A stretch of 64,000 bases of DNA from JAIBDK01 sp965261915 (GCA_965261915.1 CBDHDW010000013.1:2108001-2172000); one strand, 5' to 3'; shown: positions 9,192 through 18,818, counted from the first letter of the stretch. Notes: a model not told the origin generated them from the sequence alone. Numbers and translations are program-made.

Positions 9192-9755
9192 TCAGATAAC
9201 TTCTTTCTCAATGGATTTTTTAATCAAATCCACAGTTCTTTTGACACCCTGCAGATGTGGATTGTATGCCAATGCGCGCTCGTAGTACTCCAGCGCCTTA
9301 TCTCGGTTATTGAGTCGCGTATAAATCATCCCTTGACCGCTGAGCGCACCAAAATGCCTGGGTTCCAGGTTCAGCGTAGCAGCGATATCTAAAGTGGAAA
9401 GTTTGAATTCACCCATCATGTAGTAGGCTGTTGCGCGGCGATTCCAGCCTTCGGAAAAATTTGGGTTGATTTCAATTATTTCACTGAAATACCCAACCGC
9501 GTCATCCAGTTCCCCGCGACGCATACTCGCTGCTCCCATATCCAGCAGCTTTACAATATCGAGGTCATCCGATTGATACCAGTTTTGCCAAATTTTTTTT
9601 GTCAGTACTGAAGCCTCCGATGGATTCCGGGAGCCTTGAAGCAGGAAAAACAGCTCGTCAAGTTCGGAGTTTGTCTGGTCTGCCTGCACCGAAACCATGG
9701 AACTGATAACAGCAAGCGACAGGGCAATCGCTAATCTTTGAATCAGGTTTTTCAT
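9192..9755 (-). CDS. Periplasmic TPR-repeat protein
   Basis: 187 residues with a Sec-type signal peptide (KNLIQRLAIALSLAVISSM then VSVQA, cleavage predicted after about residue 25). At least three tetratricopeptide repeats follow, recognisable from GELDDAVGYFSEIIEINPNF, the A-Y-F and W-N-R-A spacing, and DKALEYYERALAYNPHL. TPR repeats mediate protein-protein contacts; no partner can be named. It is convergent with the agmatinase gene and divergent from the amine oxidase gene. Confidence 0.75.
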   Translation of the reverse strand: MKNLIQRLAIALSLAVISSMVSVQADQTNSELDELFFLLQGSRNPSEASVLTKKIWQNWYQSDDLDIVKLLDMGAASMRRGELDDAVGYFSEIIEINPNFSEGWNRRATAYYMMGEFKLSTLDIAATLNLEPRHFGALSGQGMIYTRLNNRDKALEYYERALAYNPHLQGVKRTVDLIKKSIEKEVI

Positions 9756-10031
9756 CGAATATCTCCTGCGGAATCGCCCGCATAACAGTAAATGGGACTC
9801 GAAACTTAATCTAAGGTTCTCGTATTACCGGCAATATTGCAAGTCTACACATCTATTGAGGCAAATTGATTTTTGTGTCGATTCAAATCCGGGCAAATCG
9901 CGCCTATAAAACACAAGGATCAGTGCGGCTGTTTTATAGTGACAATTTCGCAGCAATTTCTATCAATCAATCTATGTACACGAACTGAATTTTGTTCCAA
10001 TATCCCGGTAAATTTATTTGCGCTCCAAAAT

Positions 10032-11336
10032 ATGCAGAACAGTAGCCCACCGATTCCGAATTCACTGTGGCGTGCCACAGCGATAGAACTGGCTAATCAA
10101 CCGCCACTCGAAGAAAATTTAAAATCAAAGGTTGCCATTATCGGGGCGGGTTTTACTGGTTGTTCCGCTGCACTCCACCTTGCCGAAAAAAATATTGAGG
10201 TCGTTGTTGTTGATGCTGGCCAACCCGGGATTGGCGCATCGGGGAGAAATGGCGGGCAGGTCAATCCGGGCATTAAACGAACGCTTGAAGCGGTTCAGCA
10301 GGTTTGGGGTAAAACGCTTGGTAAATCACTATACAACACCATCGGCGAAGCACCTGATTTTGTTTTCCAGCTCATTCGAAAACATGCAATAGATTGCCAT
10401 CCTGTGCGTACAGGTATCATTCAGCCTGCCTATTCAAAAAAATCACTGGAATATCTTCAGCGATATGGTGAATACCATGCAAGTACTGGTGCTCCTGTCG
10501 AGTTTCTGGATAAACAAAGAACAGAAGAGCTGCTGGGCTCGTCCTACTATCTTGGCGGGTTTCTCGACAAGCGTGCGGGCAGTGTTCAACCGTTAAGCTA
10601 CTGTCGCGGTCTCGCCAATGCGGCGATGGAAAATGGCGCTCGGTTTTTTGGTGATTCTCCGGTGTCGTCCATTGACATCCAGGGAAGCAAAAAAATTATC
10701 ATGACTCCCAAAGGCAGTGTCGAGGTCGACTTTGTATTCGTATGTACTAATGGTTACACCGATCTGGTTGCGAACGACCCGTTAATTAAAAAGCTGAGCA
10801 AGACCGTTATTCCGCTTTACAGTTATAAGGTTGCCACTGCCGCCCTCGACCAATCCTTGCAAAAATCCATCATCCCGGAACAACAGGTTATTGCCGATAC
10901 ACGCCGATTACTAACCTACTTTCGAAAAGACCCTACCGGCCGGTTGGTAATGGGCGGTGCGGGTGGCCCTTACGAAGCAGCCGATCTCAGCTCATATCAA
11001 TCAATAGAATCACGTATTCGGGAGTTGTATCCGCAAATCCATAAGCCCGATATCGAGTTTCGCTGGTGCGGCAAGGTTTGCGTAACACGGGATGGGGTGC
11101 CCCATGTTCATCAACTCAAGCCCGGGGTCTTTACCGCGCTCGGCTACAACGGCAGAGGGGTAGCAATGGCTTCTTTGATGGGTAAATGGCTTGCCGAGAT
11201 GGTGGCAGGAGAACCTGAAGAATCAGGGTTTATTCCGATAACGGGATTAAAAACCATTCCGTTTCACCGTATTCGAAATCCATTCGTCAAATTCATGCAC
11301 TACGTGAAAGATGTGCAGGACCGTATCGAAAGATAG
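10032..11336 (+). CDS. FAD-dependent amine/amino-acid oxidase, PuuB-like
   Basis: DAO-family flavoenzyme of 434 residues from ATG 10032; the open frame reaches 9873 but the upstream part lacks family character. The FAD site is VAIIGAGFTGCSAALHLAE, followed by GIGASGRNGGQVNPG, typical of gamma-glutamylputrescine oxidase (PuuB/OrdL) and related amine oxidases. The C-terminal FAD contact is seen at TALGYNGRGVAMASLMGKWL. Near agmatinase it probably oxidises a putrescine derivative. No puuA, puuC or puuD gene is adjacent, so glycine or other N-methyl amines are alternatives. Confidence 0.82.
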   Translation: MQNSSPPIPNSLWRATAIELANQPPLEENLKSKVAIIGAGFTGCSAALHLAEKNIEVVVVDAGQPGIGASGRNGGQVNPGIKRTLEAVQQVWGKTLGKSLYNTIGEAPDFVFQLIRKHAIDCHPVRTGIIQPAYSKKSLEYLQRYGEYHASTGAPVEFLDKQRTEELLGSSYYLGGFLDKRAGSVQPLSYCRGLANAAMENGARFFGDSPVSSIDIQGSKKIIMTPKGSVEVDFVFVCTNGYTDLVANDPLIKKLSKTVIPLYSYKVATAALDQSLQKSIIPEQQVIADTRRLLTYFRKDPTGRLVMGGAGGPYEAADLSSYQSIESRIRELYPQIHKPDIEFRWCGKVCVTRDGVPHVHQLKPGVFTALGYNGRGVAMASLMGKWLAEMVAGEPEESGFIPITGLKTIPFHRIRNPFVKFMHYVKDVQDRIER

Positions 11337-11390
11337 TTACAGAATTTTTTCAACAATTGACTTGACCCTGTTTACCATAAGAGGATAAAA

Positions 11391-11546
11391 ATGAGAATTG
11401 GCTTTATTGGTCTTGGTAATGTCGGTGCAATCCCCATGGATACGCCGATTTTCGGAGGCTGTCATCGTGCCGCAAGCGGGAATATTGCTATCTTTGCTGG
11501 AGGAGAGCACGCAGGTTTTGACAAGGCTTTACCATTACTGACATAA
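11391..11546 (+). pseudogene. Internally deleted 3-hydroxyisobutyrate dehydrogenase remnant
   Basis: A 51-codon frame with a good ribosome-binding site (AGAGGA before the ATG). It joins the NAD-binding start of the beta-hydroxyacid dehydrogenase family (MRIGFIGLGNVG) directly to a mid-protein segment (DTPIFGGCHRAASGNIAIF, then FDKALPLLT). The second segment corresponds to DAPVSGG...A..G.L..F.GG near residue 120 in intact enzymes. About 100 codons between them and all residues after it are missing, so the product cannot be an enzyme. An intact paralogue of the family is at 57100-57990. Confidence 0.8.
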
Positions 11547-11700
11547 AAATTCTCCAAATCTGACTATTAGCTTAAGTTTAACGGATAACAATTTCCGCTG
11601 AAAACAACTCCATGGACTAGCGAAGACACCATATAAATTGTTCGTATGCTTTGGTTATAATGCAGAATAATCGATAATCTTGAATCTGACTGGGGTAATA

Positions 11701-13287
11701 ATGGCCGAATCCGCCATACCATTTGATGCCAAGGCATGTGCCAAGGTAAACCGCGGCATTGTTTCGGGCTATCCAATAATCTATATCGTTAGTGCGGAGG
11801 AAAACAGAATCGAAAATGTGCTGACTTCGGTTTCTCAGTCCCACTATAAAGATCAACGACCAATCATTGTCTGGTCAGCTTCAAGAGGGTTTAATAATCA
11901 GTCAGGTGAAAATCCAGTAACCGATCCCGCCACCGCACTACGACATATCGCCGATAACGGAGAGGATGCAATTTATTTGTTAAAGGACCTGCCAGGGTTT
12001 TTCGACAGAGATGACAGGTTGGAACGCGTCCTCAGGGACACTTACGCTGATCTCATTTCGAAAAATCGCTATGTAGTAATATCTTACCCTTCTCTGAAAC
12101 TGCCGGAGATTCTAAAAAAGGAAACTTACGTAGTCGAACTTGACTTACCTGCACAGGAAGATATTAGCGAGTACCTTTCCCGGCTTTTAATATGCGAAAG
12201 GCTCCCCCAGACTTCCATCGACAAGATTATCAACAATGGAGCCGCGGGACTGCGGGGCTTAACCTACAACGAAATTCGACACCTGTTTTCACGAATTTTG
12301 TCATCCAGGAAACTGACAATCGCCTCAGTGATGGACGAAATTTACGAAGAAAAGGCACAGCGGCTAAAAAAGGAAAGTTGCCTGATTGTCATACCAAATG
12401 ATGAGGGAATCGATAATATTGGTGGTTTGGAAAACTTGAAAAAATGGGTTCAGATACGAAGCAAGCTGTTTACCAATGAGGCACACGAAGCGAATATTCC
12501 GCCGCCCTCGGGTGTGCTTTTTATGGGAGTCAGTGGCTGCGGAAAAAGTCTGGCCGCCAAAGCGATTGCGTCGGCATGGCACCTTCCGCTCATTCGTATC
12601 GATATGTCATTAGTCATGTCCGGAGTATACGGTCCGCCAGAATTTGCATTTAACCGAGCGATTCGGATTTCTGAAAGCATCGCTCCGCTGGTTCTCTGGA
12701 TTGACGAAATAGAGAATAGTTTTGGTTGCGATGAAGCCGTGGGTAGCAGCAGTAATGTGAATATTTTTTCAACATTTCTGACCTGGATGCAGGAAAAGCC
12801 GTCAACTGTTTTTGTTGCCGCCACCGCGAATCGGATACAGGCACTACCTGCGGAAATGATTCGTAAAGGCCGATTCGATCAGGTGTTTTATGTTGATCTT
12901 CCCACCTCTGGAGAACGCAAGGATATATTCACCATCCATATTGGCAAAACAGGTACGTTCATTTCAAATGGTGAAATGGAAATTCTCATTTCGATGACCG
13001 ACGGGTGGTCTGGAGCAGAAATAGAGCAGGCAGTAACTGCAGCAAACGTCGACGCTTTCAATGCCGGCAGGCCGTGTGTTTACCGTGACATTATGTTTAA
13101 CGTTGGTAAAAACGTGCCATTGTCGAAGACGATGCGTGAACAGGTAGAGGCACTTCGATCCTGGTCAAACGGCAGAACAATTCCGGCTTCTTCCGATGAG
13201 ATAACGACTCAAAAGCACCATGTAGCGGAAAGAAATGCCCGCAGAATCGAAAAGGAAAGATTGCGAGAACTGGAGAATCAGGCGTAG
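11701..13287 (+). CDS. Ycf46-like AAA+ ATPase
   Basis: 528 residues from ATG 11701, preceded by GGGG at ribosome-binding distance. Residues 1-220 form the Ycf46-type N-terminal domain (GYPIIYIVSAEENRIENVL near residue 23; AIYLLKDLPGFFD; PAQEDISEYLSRL). The C-terminal AAA+ module has Walker A MGVSGCGKSLAAKAIA, Walker B PLVLWIDEIE, sensor VFVAATAN and arginine finger EMIRKGRFDQVF. It ends in a basic helix. Ycf46 proteins are known from cyanobacteria and plastids and linked there to inorganic-carbon or stress responses; the bacterial role is undefined. It stands alone between a pseudogene and the sox operon. Confidence 0.85.
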   Translation: MAESAIPFDAKACAKVNRGIVSGYPIIYIVSAEENRIENVLTSVSQSHYKDQRPIIVWSASRGFNNQSGENPVTDPATALRHIADNGEDAIYLLKDLPGFFDRDDRLERVLRDTYADLISKNRYVVISYPSLKLPEILKKETYVVELDLPAQEDISEYLSRLLICERLPQTSIDKIINNGAAGLRGLTYNEIRHLFSRILSSRKLTIASVMDEIYEEKAQRLKKESCLIVIPNDEGIDNIGGLENLKKWVQIRSKLFTNEAHEANIPPPSGVLFMGVSGCGKSLAAKAIASAWHLPLIRIDMSLVMSGVYGPPEFAFNRAIRISESIAPLVLWIDEIENSFGCDEAVGSSSNVNIFSTFLTWMQEKPSTVFVAATANRIQALPAEMIRKGRFDQVFYVDLPTSGERKDIFTIHIGKTGTFISNGEMEILISMTDGWSGAEIEQAVTAANVDAFNAGRPCVYRDIMFNVGKNVPLSKTMREQVEALRSWSNGRTIPASSDEITTQKHHVAERNARRIEKERLRELENQA

Positions 13288-13477
13288 TTGCTTATATTTG
13301 CAAGATCGACCATAGCTTCACTGTCAGCCCCCATATAAATTCCAGCAATATTTGCGCTGGGGTCGCTTTCCAAAGTTGGCCTTCTGCCAGACAGGTTAGG
13401 GTCAAGCCCTATTTTTATGCCATCGAACCGCAGTAGAACTGCGAAGTTTATCCGATCAGTGCCGTTACAACATTAAT
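13278..13477 (-). pseudogene. Unrecognised open-frame remnant downstream of soxG
   Basis: The reverse strand keeps an open frame of about 66 codons that ends inside the last codons of the AAA ATPase gene. It has no ATG start, being preceded by a stop. Its composition looks protein-like (RFDGIKIGLDPNLSGRRPTL, then NIAGIYMGADSEAMVDLAN), but I do not recognise a family. It could be the tail of a gene whose 5' part was deleted next to soxG, or chance. Confidence 0.3.
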
Positions 13478-13489
13478 AACTTGCAGCAG

Positions 13490-14074
13490 CTAAAGAATTT
13501 CCAGGCCGAATTGTTCGGCTATTTCAACAAAACCTTCCCACAAAACTAATGCAAAACCACGCGGAATAAACATTTCATAACCATCATCGGATCGCCACAA
13601 CGTAATACCGACGTGATGGATGACCGAAGAAGCGACCGCGCCTACCGGGAAAGATTGTTCTCGTAAATCGAGCGGCAGAAGCCGATTCAGGAACTCTGTT
13701 GCACGGGAGCCATTAATTCGAATATGCGTTCTCGAATGTGAAATATCCAATGTGCAACCGGCTGCTGAATCCAGCTCCGGAGCAGCATCGCCGAAAATCC
13801 ACCATTTCATTGGCTCAATTCTCAATGCACTCGACACTTTGCCGGACTCTGCGCGGCAGGGGCCCGGAGCTGATTTTACACCGACACTTTCGGCCACCTT
13901 GCTCGATACTTCATCAATCGTATCCGACCAGCCCGCAATCTGACTTAAAACCAGATTTGGCCTATCCTGCATCGTGACGCCAACACTGTTATCTGCACCG
14001 AGCAAACCGTGTTTACCGACCTGATAGTGACCGGCTAACGCGGAAACCCGCTCAACCTGAATCGTATTATCCAT
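13490..14074 (-). CDS. soxG: Sarcosine oxidase gamma subunit
   Basis: Smallest of the two folate-interacting parts of heterotetrameric sarcosine oxidase, related to the C-terminal folate-binding fold of GcvT/YgfZ. 194 residues, the family length. Recognised by position (last of soxBDAG), its ATG overlapping the end of soxA by 8 bp, and by motifs such as GCTLDISHSRTHIRINGSRA, TEFLNRLLPLDLR, SSVIHHVGITLWR and the C-terminal FALVLWEGFVEIAEQFGLE. The complex oxidatively demethylates sarcosine to glycine, giving 5,10-methylene-tetrahydrofolate and hydrogen peroxide. Confidence 0.9.
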   Translation of the reverse strand: MDNTIQVERVSALAGHYQVGKHGLLGADNSVGVTMQDRPNLVLSQIAGWSDTIDEVSSKVAESVGVKSAPGPCRAESGKVSSALRIEPMKWWIFGDAAPELDSAAGCTLDISHSRTHIRINGSRATEFLNRLLPLDLREQSFPVGAVASSVIHHVGITLWRSDDGYEMFIPRGFALVLWEGFVEIAEQFGLEIL

Positions 14075-17054
14075 ACATTCTTTCTCCGCTTGGGTCGTAC
14101 ATATGGGGTGAAATTACCTCAACCTCAATATTGCTTTTTCTTACCGGGTCTGCTGCAACAATAGTTTGACCTTCCCAACCTTCATGACCGCTGGAAATAA
14201 AGCCCAGTCCAATCCAGTGCCCCATTGCAGGTGAATGGGTTACCGCTGTAATCCAGCCTTCGCCCAACCCGGAAACCTGATCTTGTTTGCACAAAATAGA
14301 CCCGGCATTGAATGTTTGGGTTTTATCTTTAGGAACAATACCAACCAGTCTGGGCCGGTCTTCACGCAAAAGCTCTGCTCTGGTTCGCATCGCGCTGCCG
14401 ATAAATGACTTATTTGGTGATGCCATTTTACCGAGTCCCGCATCATCGATGGTAACGCGTCCATCTAATTCGGCACCGGTAACGTGTCCCTTTTCGATTC
14501 GCATTGCACCCAGCGCTTCGGTTCCGTATAAACAGCCTGCCAGCGGTTCAGCCTCGCCCCAGAGCATATCCATTAATGCGTTCGCATAATCAGACTGGAC
14601 ATAAACTTCGTAGGCCATTTCACCAGAGAAGCTGATTCGCGCAATTCGGCAAGGGATTCCACTTTTCAATAAAGTTTCGCGCACGCCCATAAAGGGAAAG
14701 TTTTCGTCGCTCATCACTTCAGGATCTTCTACACAGGCGGTTAATACATCACGGCTCTTTGGTCCAGCCACCGCACAACCTGCCCATTGCTCGGAAACCG
14801 AAGTAACATGGACCTTCAAGTCCTGCCATCGGGTTTGCAGCAATTCTTCCAGAAACACCATGACTTTACCCGCGTGCGCTGTGGTGGTAGTCATAAAATA
14901 ATCATCTTCTGCTAATCGCCAGGTCGTACCATCGTCCATAACGATACCGTCATCGCGCAACATGATTCCGTAACGCGCCTTACCTACGGCGAGCTTGGCA
15001 AAAGGATTGGTGTAAATACGATTCAGAAATTCAGTTGTATCAGGTCCCTGAATTGCAATTTTACCGAGTGACGTTACATCACATAAACCAACGCAATCTC
15101 GAGTCGTTTTGGTTTCACGCACATACGCTTCGCTAATGGTTTCGCCTTCGCGGGCGAAAAACCATGGTCGATCCCAAAGGCCTGCCATAGTCATGATCGC
15201 ACCGTGCTGCAGATTCCAGTCATTCATTGGTGTTCGCCGCAGCGGTCGAAAGTGCCTGTCAACGTTGCGTCCTTTCAATGCACCAATCGAAACAGGCGTA
15301 TACGGAGGTCTGAATGTTGTTGTTCCAACTTCAGGTATCGCTTTTCCCTGTGCCTGGGCCATCAAAGCCAAACCAATGATATTACCCATTTTCCCGCCAT
15401 CAGTTGCCATCCCCAATGTGGTATAGCGTTTTAAGTGTTCGACGGATACAAATCCTTCCCGATGCGCGAGTCGAACGTCATCAGTGGTTACATCGTGCTG
15501 TGGGTCAATAAAACTTTTCAGCCTTTGACCTTCAACACTAACTTCGTAAACCGGATGTATCGGTGTTTCCCATCCGCCGGCCTTAGGCGCTGACTTTTGT
15601 CTGGTGGAGGCGCCTAAAGCTTTAGCCGCTTTGGCACCAGCTGAGTACCCGGAGGCAATACAATCATCCGTATTCCAGACCGCTTCCACTGAACCCGCCA
15701 TGGTAATCGGTTCTTCCATATGCGGTGCGACAAAACAGGCCTGCTCGTCATTCCAAAGCGGTTTTACGCCGCGGTGAGACACCAGATTCACGACGGGTGA
15801 CCAGCCACCCGAAACCAGTACCAGATCACAGACATCAGAGCCTTGTGCTGACCAACCATTATCCGTTTGTACGGCAAAGTCCAACCCTCTAGCCGAATTC
15901 AGACCCTTCACTTTCAATGGTGCGGATCGTGTTTGCAAACTGATTCCACAATCACCCAGCAACCGCATCATTTCAGGAGACACGGTTGTCCTCGCATCCA
16001 ACAGGCTGACTTTCGCACCCGACCTTGCCAGATCAGCCGCAACAGCATAGGCTGAGTCGTTGTTTGTCGCCACTACAATTCTTTCACCTGGTAACACACC
16101 ATAACGATTCAGATAAGCTCGACCGGCATTGGCTGTCATCACACCAGGACGATCATTATTTCCAAAAGCAACGTGTCGCTCCATCGCGCCGGTGGCCAGG
16201 ATCGTTTGTTTCGCGCGAATCGTCCAAAATCGCTGGCGCGGAAGGTGCTTATCGGGAGAGGATAAATGGTCCGTAACCCTTTCCAGCAAACCCGCAACAC
16301 CATAATCGTAAAGGCCAAACGCGGTGCTCCGAGTCATGATTTTGACTCCTGCTTTTTGCGCTTCTGCGATCAATGACAAGCGCTGATCTTCCGATTGCTC
16401 GATCGGCTGATTTAACAAATCGCCGCCAAGCTCGTGATCCTGTTCAACCAAAAGCACTTCAAATCCGGCTTTAGCCGCGACCGTAGCGGCAGTCAACCCG
16501 GCGGGGCCTGCACCAACCACCAACACATCACAAAACCCGTGGGCATGATCATAACTATCCGGATCTGCTTCCCTGGAAGCTTCACCCATTCCCGCGGCTC
16601 TTCGAATAATTTTTTCGCACTGCATCCAGAATTTGGTACCGCCTCCCATTAACCACTTTGGTCCCATGAAGGTTTTATAGTAGAAACCCGCAGAAAGGAA
16701 ACGACTAAAAAGAGCGTTTACCGCGCCGACATCGCTGCGAACATTGGGCCAGGCATTTTGACCGCTCGCAGTCAGGCCCTCATACAATTCCTGCATAGTC
16801 GCTTTGACGTTGGCATCTTTGCGATTGCCTTCGCCTAGAGTAATAATCGCACCGGATTCTTCAACACCCGCAGACATCAATCCTCGTGGTCGATGATATT
16901 TAAAACTTCGACCCAGAATCGATTGATTGTTTGCCAGTAAAGCCGCTGCAAGGGAATCTCCGCAAAATCCGTTAAGACTCTTGTCGTCCCAGCTAAAACT
17001 TAACGCCCGTGTCCGATCTACTCGACCACCTTCAGCTAATCGCTTTGCAGCCAT
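14067..17054 (-). CDS. soxA: Sarcosine oxidase alpha subunit
   Basis: Large subunit of heterotetrameric sarcosine oxidase, 995 residues from ATG 17054, the usual size. The N-terminal part has the SoxA-specific segment with CGDSLAAALLANN and RSFKYHRPRG. An NAD-binding two-dinucleotide domain follows (CDVLVVGAGPAGLTAATVAA; ATGAMERHVAFGNNDRPGVM). The C-terminal 400 residues are a GcvT-like folate-binding domain (GLCDVTSLGKIAIQGPDTTE; GTEALGAMRIEKGHVTGAEL). One base separates it from soxD and it overlaps soxG, so translation is probably coupled. Confidence 0.95.
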   Translation of the reverse strand: MAAKRLAEGGRVDRTRALSFSWDDKSLNGFCGDSLAAALLANNQSILGRSFKYHRPRGLMSAGVEESGAIITLGEGNRKDANVKATMQELYEGLTASGQNAWPNVRSDVGAVNALFSRFLSAGFYYKTFMGPKWLMGGGTKFWMQCEKIIRRAAGMGEASREADPDSYDHAHGFCDVLVVGAGPAGLTAATVAAKAGFEVLLVEQDHELGGDLLNQPIEQSEDQRLSLIAEAQKAGVKIMTRSTAFGLYDYGVAGLLERVTDHLSSPDKHLPRQRFWTIRAKQTILATGAMERHVAFGNNDRPGVMTANAGRAYLNRYGVLPGERIVVATNNDSAYAVAADLARSGAKVSLLDARTTVSPEMMRLLGDCGISLQTRSAPLKVKGLNSARGLDFAVQTDNGWSAQGSDVCDLVLVSGGWSPVVNLVSHRGVKPLWNDEQACFVAPHMEEPITMAGSVEAVWNTDDCIASGYSAGAKAAKALGASTRQKSAPKAGGWETPIHPVYEVSVEGQRLKSFIDPQHDVTTDDVRLAHREGFVSVEHLKRYTTLGMATDGGKMGNIIGLALMAQAQGKAIPEVGTTTFRPPYTPVSIGALKGRNVDRHFRPLRRTPMNDWNLQHGAIMTMAGLWDRPWFFAREGETISEAYVRETKTTRDCVGLCDVTSLGKIAIQGPDTTEFLNRIYTNPFAKLAVGKARYGIMLRDDGIVMDDGTTWRLAEDDYFMTTTTAHAGKVMVFLEELLQTRWQDLKVHVTSVSEQWAGCAVAGPKSRDVLTACVEDPEVMSDENFPFMGVRETLLKSGIPCRIARISFSGEMAYEVYVQSDYANALMDMLWGEAEPLAGCLYGTEALGAMRIEKGHVTGAELDGRVTIDDAGLGKMASPNKSFIGSAMRTRAELLREDRPRLVGIVPKDKTQTFNAGSILCKQDQVSGLGEGWITAVTHSPAMGHWIGLGFISSGHEGWEGQTIVAADPVRKSNIEVEVISPHMYDPSGERMYG

Positions 17055-17055
17055 G

Positions 17056-17349
17056 TTATGCGCCCTCCGGCAGATTGCCCAGTACTGCAGCATTGCCTTC
17101 ATGGGCCGGGCGAACTGATTGAATCTCGTGAGTCATGGTGTCTCGCTCGACCACAAGCCACATTCGACAACCGTTGGCATGATGCCATGTCTCGGATTGC
17201 ATCCCCCGAATATTTTCCCGAAGAAAGATTGCGTCGTGCCATTCTTCAGCGCTGGAATCCAGAGCCGGGTACTCAATTGAAGCATCACCGCCGTAAGTAA
17301 ATTCGGAATGATCGCGTTCGCCACAAAAGGGACAGTTTATTCTAATCAT
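17056..17349 (-). CDS. soxD: Sarcosine oxidase delta subunit
   Basis: Zinc-binding small subunit of sarcosine oxidase, 97 residues. It starts MIRINCPFCGERDHSEFTYG: the CPFCG pair with downstream HANGC gives the expected zinc ligands. WHDAIFLRENIRG and ANGCRMWLVVERDT are family signatures. Packed between soxB (5 bp upstream) and soxA (1 bp downstream). Confidence 0.95.
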   Translation of the reverse strand: MIRINCPFCGERDHSEFTYGGDASIEYPALDSSAEEWHDAIFLRENIRGMQSETWHHANGCRMWLVVERDTMTHEIQSVRPAHEGNAAVLGNLPEGA

Positions 17350-17354
17350 GAAAT

Positions 17355-18620
17355 TTAACCGTGCAGTTTTGGATCCGGACCAGCACCGCGTTCATCAATG
17401 ATGACGCCGCGCTGGAATCGATCCAGACTAAAGTGTTCGATAGTGGAATCTGGGCGGTCATTTGCAATCAAATCGGCAAAATGCCAACCAGAAGCAGGGC
17501 TCGCCTTAAAACCGCCGTAGTTCCAACCTGCATTCAAGTACAGATTGTCAATTGGTGTCTTACAAATGAAGGGCGCTCCATCCATTGACATATCCATTAC
17601 CCCGGACCAATGACGTAACAGTCGCACCCTGCCCAGACAAGGCAGAATTGACGTGCAGCACTCAGCGACATCCTGCACGATTGGCAAGTTGCCACGCTGT
17701 GCATAGGATTTATACCAGTCGAGATCACCACCAAAAACCATGCCGCCTTTGTCGGATTGTGAAATATAAAAATGTGCACCGCCAACACCAAATACCACAA
17801 CGTGATCGAGCATTGGCTTGATCGGTTCTGACACAAAGGCCTGGAGTTTGTGCGTTTCAATGGGTAGTCGCCCAAGTTCTGCCATCTGCCATAAACGCGA
17901 GGTATTACCAGCAACGGCAAATCCTGCTTTTTTCGCTCCGATACTGCCCCTTGAAGTTTCCAATGCCGTGACTTTTCCATCCTGACGCGTAATCCCAGTT
18001 ACTTCGCAGTTTTGGATAATATCGACACCATGCATATCTGCACCGCGGGCGTAACCCCAGGCGACAGCATCATGGCGAGCGTTGCCGGCGCGCTTTTGCA
18101 CGGCAGCGCCGATGATCGGGAATCGGGCGTGGTCATAATTTAAATGCGGAATGGCCTTTTTTAAAGTTGGCAAGTCCCATAGTTCGCCATCGCAACCTGT
18201 CAGACGCATGGTGTTGTATCGCCTGGCAGCACCATCACGTGCTGCCGGGGTATGAAACAAAGAGACATGATAACGCTGACTGAACATTACGTTATAGTTC
18301 AAGTCGTGACTCATGTTCTCCCACAGCTTCAGGGAATGCTCGTAGAAATCCCGATTCCCGGGCATCATGTAGTTAGAACGTACAATCGTTGTATTACGCC
18401 CTGCATTGCCGCCGCCGAGCCAACCTTTCTCAAGCACCGCAATATTTTTAACGCCGTGGTTTTTTGAAAGATAATAAGCGGTTGCCAGGCCGTGCAAACC
18501 AGCGCCGACAATCACCACATCGTATTCTTTTTTGGGCTCAGGATCACGCCACTGACGATCCCAGTTTTTCTGACCACTCAAGCCATTTTTAAATACCGAC
18601 CACGCCGAATAACGAGTCAT
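17355..18620 (-). CDS. soxB: Sarcosine oxidase beta subunit
   Basis: Catalytic flavin subunit of heterotetrameric sarcosine oxidase, 421 residues. ATG 18620 is preceded by GGAGAG at correct spacing; an in-frame TTG at 18632 overlaps that ribosome-binding site and is not needed. FAD-binding motif YDVVIVGAGLHGLATAYYLS; GNAGRNTTIVRSNYM contains the conserved HRS/RN region near the covalent flavin site. C-terminal flavin contact is LNAGWNYGGFKASPASG. First gene of soxBDAG. No glyA, purU or folate genes adjoin it, unlike many sox operons. Confidence 0.95.
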   Translation of the reverse strand: MTRYSAWSVFKNGLSGQKNWDRQWRDPEPKKEYDVVIVGAGLHGLATAYYLSKNHGVKNIAVLEKGWLGGGNAGRNTTIVRSNYMMPGNRDFYEHSLKLWENMSHDLNYNVMFSQRYHVSLFHTPAARDGAARRYNTMRLTGCDGELWDLPTLKKAIPHLNYDHARFPIIGAAVQKRAGNARHDAVAWGYARGADMHGVDIIQNCEVTGITRQDGKVTALETSRGSIGAKKAGFAVAGNTSRLWQMAELGRLPIETHKLQAFVSEPIKPMLDHVVVFGVGGAHFYISQSDKGGMVFGGDLDWYKSYAQRGNLPIVQDVAECCTSILPCLGRVRLLRHWSGVMDMSMDGAPFICKTPIDNLYLNAGWNYGGFKASPASGWHFADLIANDRPDSTIEHFSLDRFQRGVIIDERGAGPDPKLHG

Positions 18621-18770
18621 ATTTCTCTCCAAACCTTGATGGATAGCCTAAATTAAGGCAATTTAGTGTAAATTATAAACCGAATCGATTGTTTAACGTA
18701 AACATCAGTCTGATACGGGACAGCGGATAATAACGCAACCGGTGTTTTTCTGATAGATTGAATTTAATTT

Positions 18771-18818
18771 GGTATTTATTTGGTACTTTTTATGGTATAT
18801 TTGGTTCAATAATGGTAC
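18771..18818. promoter_or_regulatory. Helically phased GGTA repeats upstream of soxB
   Basis: The 335-bp gap between soxB and the MITE holds no gene. Within it, five GGT(A/T) motifs, mostly in a TTTGGTA context, begin at 18771, 18782, 18794, 18803 and 18814. The spacings are 11, 12, 9 and 11 bp, about one DNA turn each. They lie about 150 bp upstream of the sox operon start in T-rich DNA. This could be a multi-site operator for a sox regulator; nothing but spacing and position supports it. Confidence 0.35.

Noticed and set aside
9873..10031. N-terminal extension of the PuuB-like oxidase
   Set aside because: Low-complexity translation of intergenic DNA; family homology starts after ATG 10032.
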